From Paenibacillus sp. OK003 (GTDB lineage: Bacteria > Bacillota > Bacilli > Paenibacillales > Paenibacillaceae): 64,000 nt of DNA. Shown in pieces: positions 60,790 through 64,000 of this stretch; position 1 is the first letter of the stretch, and each line of letters opens with the position of its first letter. The stretch covers positions 62,001 through 126,000 of the forward strand of contig NZ_FOBD01000007.1 in the NCBI RefSeq assembly GCF_900109515.1. The letters run 5' to 3'. The position numbers and the translations under genes were made by a program. Under the pieces are notes generated by a model. It worked only from the letters and a program-made list of their open reading frames with translations. It did not search any database and was not told the DNA's origin.

Positions 60790-61887
60790 TTAACCCTTCC
60801 GCAGCCGTGCCTTTAGTTTATGTACCATAATGAGCAGCAAAGGAATTCCGATGCCACAGGTCAGGTCCCAATCAATCCAATACGGAATAACAACCTTAAG
60901 GTAGAAATTTTCGTTGGGAGCCACAACAATGGACAGGGCCAGAATCAACAGGGCACTAGGCAAAATGAGTGGACGATAGCTGGACAATTTGAAGAGATGA
61001 GTAATTCCGAGTACAAAGCTATAGAAGAACAGAATGCTCTTGAAAAAAACGGCAATAATCCAGACGGAGGCCATAAAGGCTTCGATTCGCTGTAAAGAGT
61101 TGCCTATGTTAATCTTCAGCGACAGATTAAATGCTGCGAACCAATGGTGCTGCGTCATAAATGGCCCCATGACCAACAGACATATGGTTAGCGTCAGGGT
61201 AAGCATTAATCCGCCTATCATGGCTGCCAGAAGGATATCCTTTTCCCAATGAGCTTCCTTTTTGGCATAAGGAAAGAGCATAAGAAAGATGCACAATTCA
61301 CAATAAGGATAGGTAAGCACAGCGACAAAGCCTTTGAAGGGATTCAGAAAGCCTTGTGCAAGAACGGGCTTGATGTTGTCCAGATGTGATTGCGGGAACA
61401 TACATACCGTCAGAATGAGCAGAAACAGCACGATCAGAGGAAGAAATACCTCGGCGCTCCTGCTTATGGGTTCCAGCCCAGAAAAGAGCCCCCAGATTAG
61501 AGTACAAACAAAGAGCAAATTCACAATGAAGAGCGGGGATTCAGGCAGGATCTGGGTCGTCATGAAATCTCCAATTTCTCTTATGAATGCGGAGGTACCC
61601 ATCAGAAAATAGAATAAATAAAAACAGCTGAATAAGGCCCCGATCCAGGGTCCCAGAGTATGCAGTACATGTTGAATTAGATTCATCCGGGGCTGCAGTT
61701 TGTAAGCAACGAGCATAATGGACAATACCCCCATACCTCCAGCAACGCCCAATAATGCGGACAACCATGCATCCTGATGAGCAAATGATGTGATCATGGA
61801 GGGGAAGACGATAATCTGTTCACCAATCGTGCATAAGAACATCAGTGAGCCCAGTTGTCTTACAGTTAAACGCCCCTTCTCAATCAT
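60790..61887 (-). CDS. Spore germination permease, GerAB/endospore permease family
   Basis: Polytopic membrane protein (365 aa, ten helices) of the GerAB/YndE family, the amino-acid-permease-like subunit of nutrient germinant receptors in the spore inner membrane. The early RLTVRQLGSLMFLCTIGEQI, the LQPRMNLIQHVLHTLG loop and the FREIGDF-like segment AFIREIGDFMTTQILPESP are characteristic. ATG at 61887 (reverse) is used with AAGGAGA 7-8 nt upstream; the longer frame to 61905 overlaps that site. The A and C subunits normally encoded beside it are absent, so it is an orphan subunit. Confidence 0.9.
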   Translation of the reverse strand: MIEKGRLTVRQLGSLMFLCTIGEQIIVFPSMITSFAHQDAWLSALLGVAGGMGVLSIMLVAYKLQPRMNLIQHVLHTLGPWIGALFSCFYLFYFLMGTSAFIREIGDFMTTQILPESPLFIVNLLFVCTLIWGLFSGLEPISRSAEVFLPLIVLFLLILTVCMFPQSHLDNIKPVLAQGFLNPFKGFVAVLTYPYCELCIFLMLFPYAKKEAHWEKDILLAAMIGGLMLTLTLTICLLVMGPFMTQHHWFAAFNLSLKINIGNSLQRIEAFMASVWIIAVFFKSILFFYSFVLGITHLFKLSSYRPLILPSALLILALSIVVAPNENFYLKVVIPYWIDWDLTCGIGIPLLLIMVHKLKARLRKG

Positions 61888-61995
61888 GTGGGTTCTCCTT
61901 CGCATGTCGATCTAGATATTTGGTTAGGATGTGCCAATTGCACCAATTTTATTAGGAAATGGATAAAGACAAATATCAACATATAAAAAGGCAGG

Positions 61996-62053
61996 CAAAA
62001 AAGCCCTGACAACTAATTTCCTTATAGGAGCGAGGAAATCAGTTGTCAGGGCT
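61996..62053 (-). terminator. Terminator of the catE-like gene
   Basis: AGCCCTGACAACT.ATTTCC pairs with GGAAAT.AGTTGTCAGGGCT. On the reverse strand it is followed by TTTTTTG. Confidence 0.93.
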
Positions 62054-62104
62054 AATCAGAGGACTCAACTTTATACACAATATTTACGTCACGGATTTCC
62101 CGTG

Positions 62105-62974
62105 TTAGCTCGTTGTGGTCAAGCGAATGCGAATATTCTGTGGGTCTACAGTAAACCAGTCCTTACCTTGCTGTTCGATAGATGCGTTCGACTGACGCAG
62201 TTGCTCTACAGCTTGTTCCAATTGTTCTTTCTCGTCATAAACGATGGTGAAGTAGTCAATGCCTGTCGCATTGTCAGGATTTACAGGGGCGCCTGTACCA
62301 GCCCAAATGTTCAGCCCGATGTGATGGTGATAACCGCCTGCAGACACAAACAGGGCGGACATATTGGCGAAGTTACCAACGATGTCGAAACCAAGGACTC
62401 CTGTATAAAAACGGCGCGATTCTTCCAGACCACGTACGTGGAAATGAACATGACCAATGACGGTTCCGGCGGGCAATCCCTGCCAAGGCTCGTTTGCGGC
62501 CAAGGCGAACAGGCTGTCTACATCAACGGGATCACTTGACATAATGTAGTTATTATCTGCATCCCGCTTCCAGGTGTCGCGGGCACGGTCTGCATAGATT
62601 TCGATACCGTTCTGATCCGGGTCTGAAATGTAGAATGCTTCACTGACCAGATGATCACCCTGACCAATTTCAATGCCGGATTCAGCCAGGTTACGGAGGG
62701 CAAGGCCCAGCGATTTGCGGTCGGGCAGCAGGATGGCGAAGTGATATAGGCCTGAAGTGGAGCGAACAGGCATCGTCACGGCATCGGTCAACTGCTCAAG
62801 GCGTAGAAGCGAATGCTTTCCATCGGCAGTCATGGTAGCGACTTTTTCACTGCGTTCAAGCAGTTTCAGTCCGACCACTTCGGTATAAAATTGAATGGAT
62901 CGCTCCAAATTGCTGATTCGCAGACTTACTTCACCCAGATGGGTTGTAGCAGGAATTTGATAAGTAGAAGTCAT
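62105..62974 (-). CDS. catE: VOC family extradiol dioxygenase, CatE-like
   Basis: Two-domain vicinal-oxygen-chelate protein (289 aa) resembling Bacillus CatE (catechol 2,3-dioxygenase). The first VOC module starts THLGEVSLRISNLERSIQFY. The second carries metal-binding candidates His in VIGHVHFHVRGLEESRRFY, a His cluster YHHHIGLNIWAG and Glu residues in GIEIYAD. In CatE-type enzymes a 2-His-1-carboxylate Fe(II) centre cleaves catechols; the exact substrate is unproven here. AGGAGGAAATCCTT precedes the reverse ATG. No MarR-type or azoreductase partner is adjacent. Confidence 0.87.
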   Translation of the reverse strand: MTSTYQIPATTHLGEVSLRISNLERSIQFYTEVVGLKLLERSEKVATMTADGKHSLLRLEQLTDAVTMPVRSTSGLYHFAILLPDRKSLGLALRNLAESGIEIGQGDHLVSEAFYISDPDQNGIEIYADRARDTWKRDADNNYIMSSDPVDVDSLFALAANEPWQGLPAGTVIGHVHFHVRGLEESRRFYTGVLGFDIVGNFANMSALFVSAGGYHHHIGLNIWAGTGAPVNPDNATGIDYFTIVYDEKEQLEQAVEQLRQSNASIEQQGKDWFTVDPQNIRIRLTTTS

Positions 62975-63212
62975 AAGGATTTCCTCCTGTAAACAAGTTT
63001 AGTTGGTTTGTTGCGGTTCGCCCATTGGCAATGGTATAGGGCTATTGTAATGTCATAGCTCATGTGGATATGAGACTCAACTGTACATTTATAAATAAGT
63101 TACTTTTCATAAGTTAATATAAAATATAAATCAACTTTCGTCAATTGTATTTTCGATTTTGGTGTAGTCATTCTTGGTTGAATATTACTTCTATTATGGA
63201 ATACAAAATAAA
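62975..63212. other. Intergenic region between ku and the catE-like gene
   Basis: No gene. AT-rich sequence that probably holds the reverse-strand promoter of the catE-like gene; no clear -35/-10 pair was fixed. Confidence 0.4.
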
Positions 63213-63234
63213 AATCCGGCTTCATGGCCGGATC
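63210..63234 (-). terminator. Terminator of ku
   Basis: ATCCGGC-CATGAA-GCCGGAT, followed by TTTTATTTT on the reverse strand. Confidence 0.9.
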
Positions 63235-63281
63235 TCCAATGTAGACATTGATAACAAGTGAGTCTCATTGCTGTTAGTCGC

Positions 63282-64000
63282 TTAAGCCTTGGGCTTAGGC
63301 GCAGCCTTCTTTCTTTTGGCAGGAGCAGGAGCCTCTGTTTCTCCCCCGGCCGCTGCCTGGACCGACGTTTTCTTCGGAGCACGTTTCTTGGGTTTGGCTG
63401 TGGTAGTTCCGGGATCGGTTGGAATGGGCTTCACAGCTTCAATACTTGCTTGCAGTGCTGCCATCAGATCCATGACATTGGCTTCCGGCTTAGCCGGAGC
63501 AATTTTGATTTCTTCACCGGCTACTTTGTGATTGATCAGATCCAGCAGTTTGGCGCGGTAGTCGTCTGTATATTTACCAGGTTCAAAAGGAGTAGATAAC
63601 TGATCGATCAGCAGCTTGGCCATCGTCAATTCCTTCTCGTTTACGTTCAGAACCTCGGGCAGGTTGGGAACCTGAGAAACAGGACGGATCTCGTCCGGGT
63701 AGAAAATGGTCTCCATGGAGAGGCAATCATCCAGCACTCGGATCGCAGCCAAACTGCTTTTGGAGCGAATGGATATTTTGGCGATGCCAATCTTGCCTGT
63801 ATCCCGCATGGCAGTCATTAATAGCTGGTAGGCGTTTCCTCCCGCTTGATCGGGGGAGAGGTAATACGTTTTTTGAAAATAAATCGGATCAATCTCCGTT
63901 AAATCCACGAAATCCAGAATGGTAATGGTTTTGCTACTGGAATCATTTAACGCTTCAAGCTCGTCCTTCTCGAACAAGACGAATTTGCCTTTCTCATACT
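63282..64000 (-). CDS. ku: Ku protein, end-joining factor (5' end outside the window)
   Basis: Bacterial Ku homologue that binds double-strand ends and recruits LigD. The visible 238 residues begin inside the Ku core (KGKFVLFEKDELEAL) and include IDPIYFQKTYYLSPDQAGG, SMETIFYPDEIRP and the LIDQLSTPFEPGKYTDDYR helical part. The last 60 residues are rich in Lys, Ala and Pro (KPKKRAPKKT; APAKRKKAAPKPKA), an extended DNA-binding tail. The frame stays open to the right edge, so the first roughly 50 residues lie beyond it; the TTG at 63977 is internal. Same strand as the ligase and polymerase genes, with two unrelated genes between. Confidence 0.95.
   Translation of the reverse strand, partial: YEKGKFVLFEKDELEALNDSSSKTITILDFVDLTEIDPIYFQKTYYLSPDQAGGNAYQLLMTAMRDTGKIGIAKISIRSKSSLAAIRVLDDCLSMETIFYPDEIRPVSQVPNLPEVLNVNEKELTMAKLLIDQLSTPFEPGKYTDDYRAKLLDLINHKVAGEEIKIAPAKPEANVMDLMAALQASIEAVKPIPTDPGTTTAKPKKRAPKKTSVQAAAGGETEAPAPAKRKKAAPKPKA

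Noticed and set aside
1-64000. tRNA, rRNA, insertion sequences, CRISPR arrays or an integrated phage
   Set aside because: Looked for by eye on both strands; no cloverleaf with CCA end, no rRNA segment, no transposase or integrase gene, and no regular spaced repeats were seen.

Overview
The window looks like chromosomal DNA of a spore-forming, low-to-mid GC Gram-positive bacterium, most likely a Paenibacillus. Supporting signs are strong AGGAGG-type ribosome binding sites, many intrinsic terminators with long T-tracts, a CIRCE heat-shock operator, spore-related genes (a SleB-type hydrolase and a GerAB-type permease), a TetR-YhgE pair, YitT, a UgtP-like glucosyltransferase and a Ku/LigD end-joining cluster. 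The genus is inferred from gene content; no rRNA or tRNA gene is visible.

Layout. 1-5.9 kb: a GH25 muramidase, then a peptide/nickel-type ABC importer (binding lipoprotein and two permeases, no ATPase genes). 5.8-7.0 kb: a non-coding stretch with an 8-copy hexamer repeat, inverted repeats, a possible small RNA, a CIRCE operator and one copy of a structured repeat; a second copy lies between the two permease genes. 7.0-21 kb: htpG, an AT-rich lone polysaccharide polymerase, dgt, a luciferase-like monooxygenase, a chemotaxis receptor, an RNA methyltransferase-like protein, a hydroxyacid dehydrogenase, thpR, a SleB-like hydrolase and a diacylglycerol glucosyltransferase. 21-30 kb: TetR/YhgE and the large subunit of glutamate synthase.

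30-46.4 kb: the centrepiece, a Wzx/Wzy-type capsule or exopolysaccharide locus. It has an XRE regulator, a PHP phosphatase, a Wzz-like protein and a tyrosine kinase, then galU, an initiating sugar transferase, a UDP-glucuronate decarboxylase-like enzyme, three GT4 glycosyltransferases, Wzy, Wzx, manC, ugd and an LCP ligase. The nucleotide-sugar genes point to a polymer built from glucose, glucuronate, possibly xylose, and mannose. A palindrome of the form GATACA-N3-TGTATC occurs at the XRE/exopolysaccharide divergent promoter, over the promoter of the distant polymerase at 9.3 kb, and next to a small CxxC-protein gene at 47.5 kb. This suggests a dispersed exopolysaccharide regulon.

46.4-64 kb: a broken VanZ gene, small unknown proteins, an ABC exporter, an AI-2E-family transporter, a GntR/DUF1648/hydrolase group with a clear operator, a CorC-type transporter, cardiolipin synthase, YitT, a two-gene LigD (ligase and polymerase separate), an orphan GerAB permease, a CatE-like dioxygenase and Ku, which runs off the right edge.

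The observations most worth following are the shared GATAC palindromes, the structured repeat pair (one copy inside the CIRCE-controlled htpG leader), a switch-like leader before galU, and a probable ATT start codon on the polymerase at 9.3 kb.
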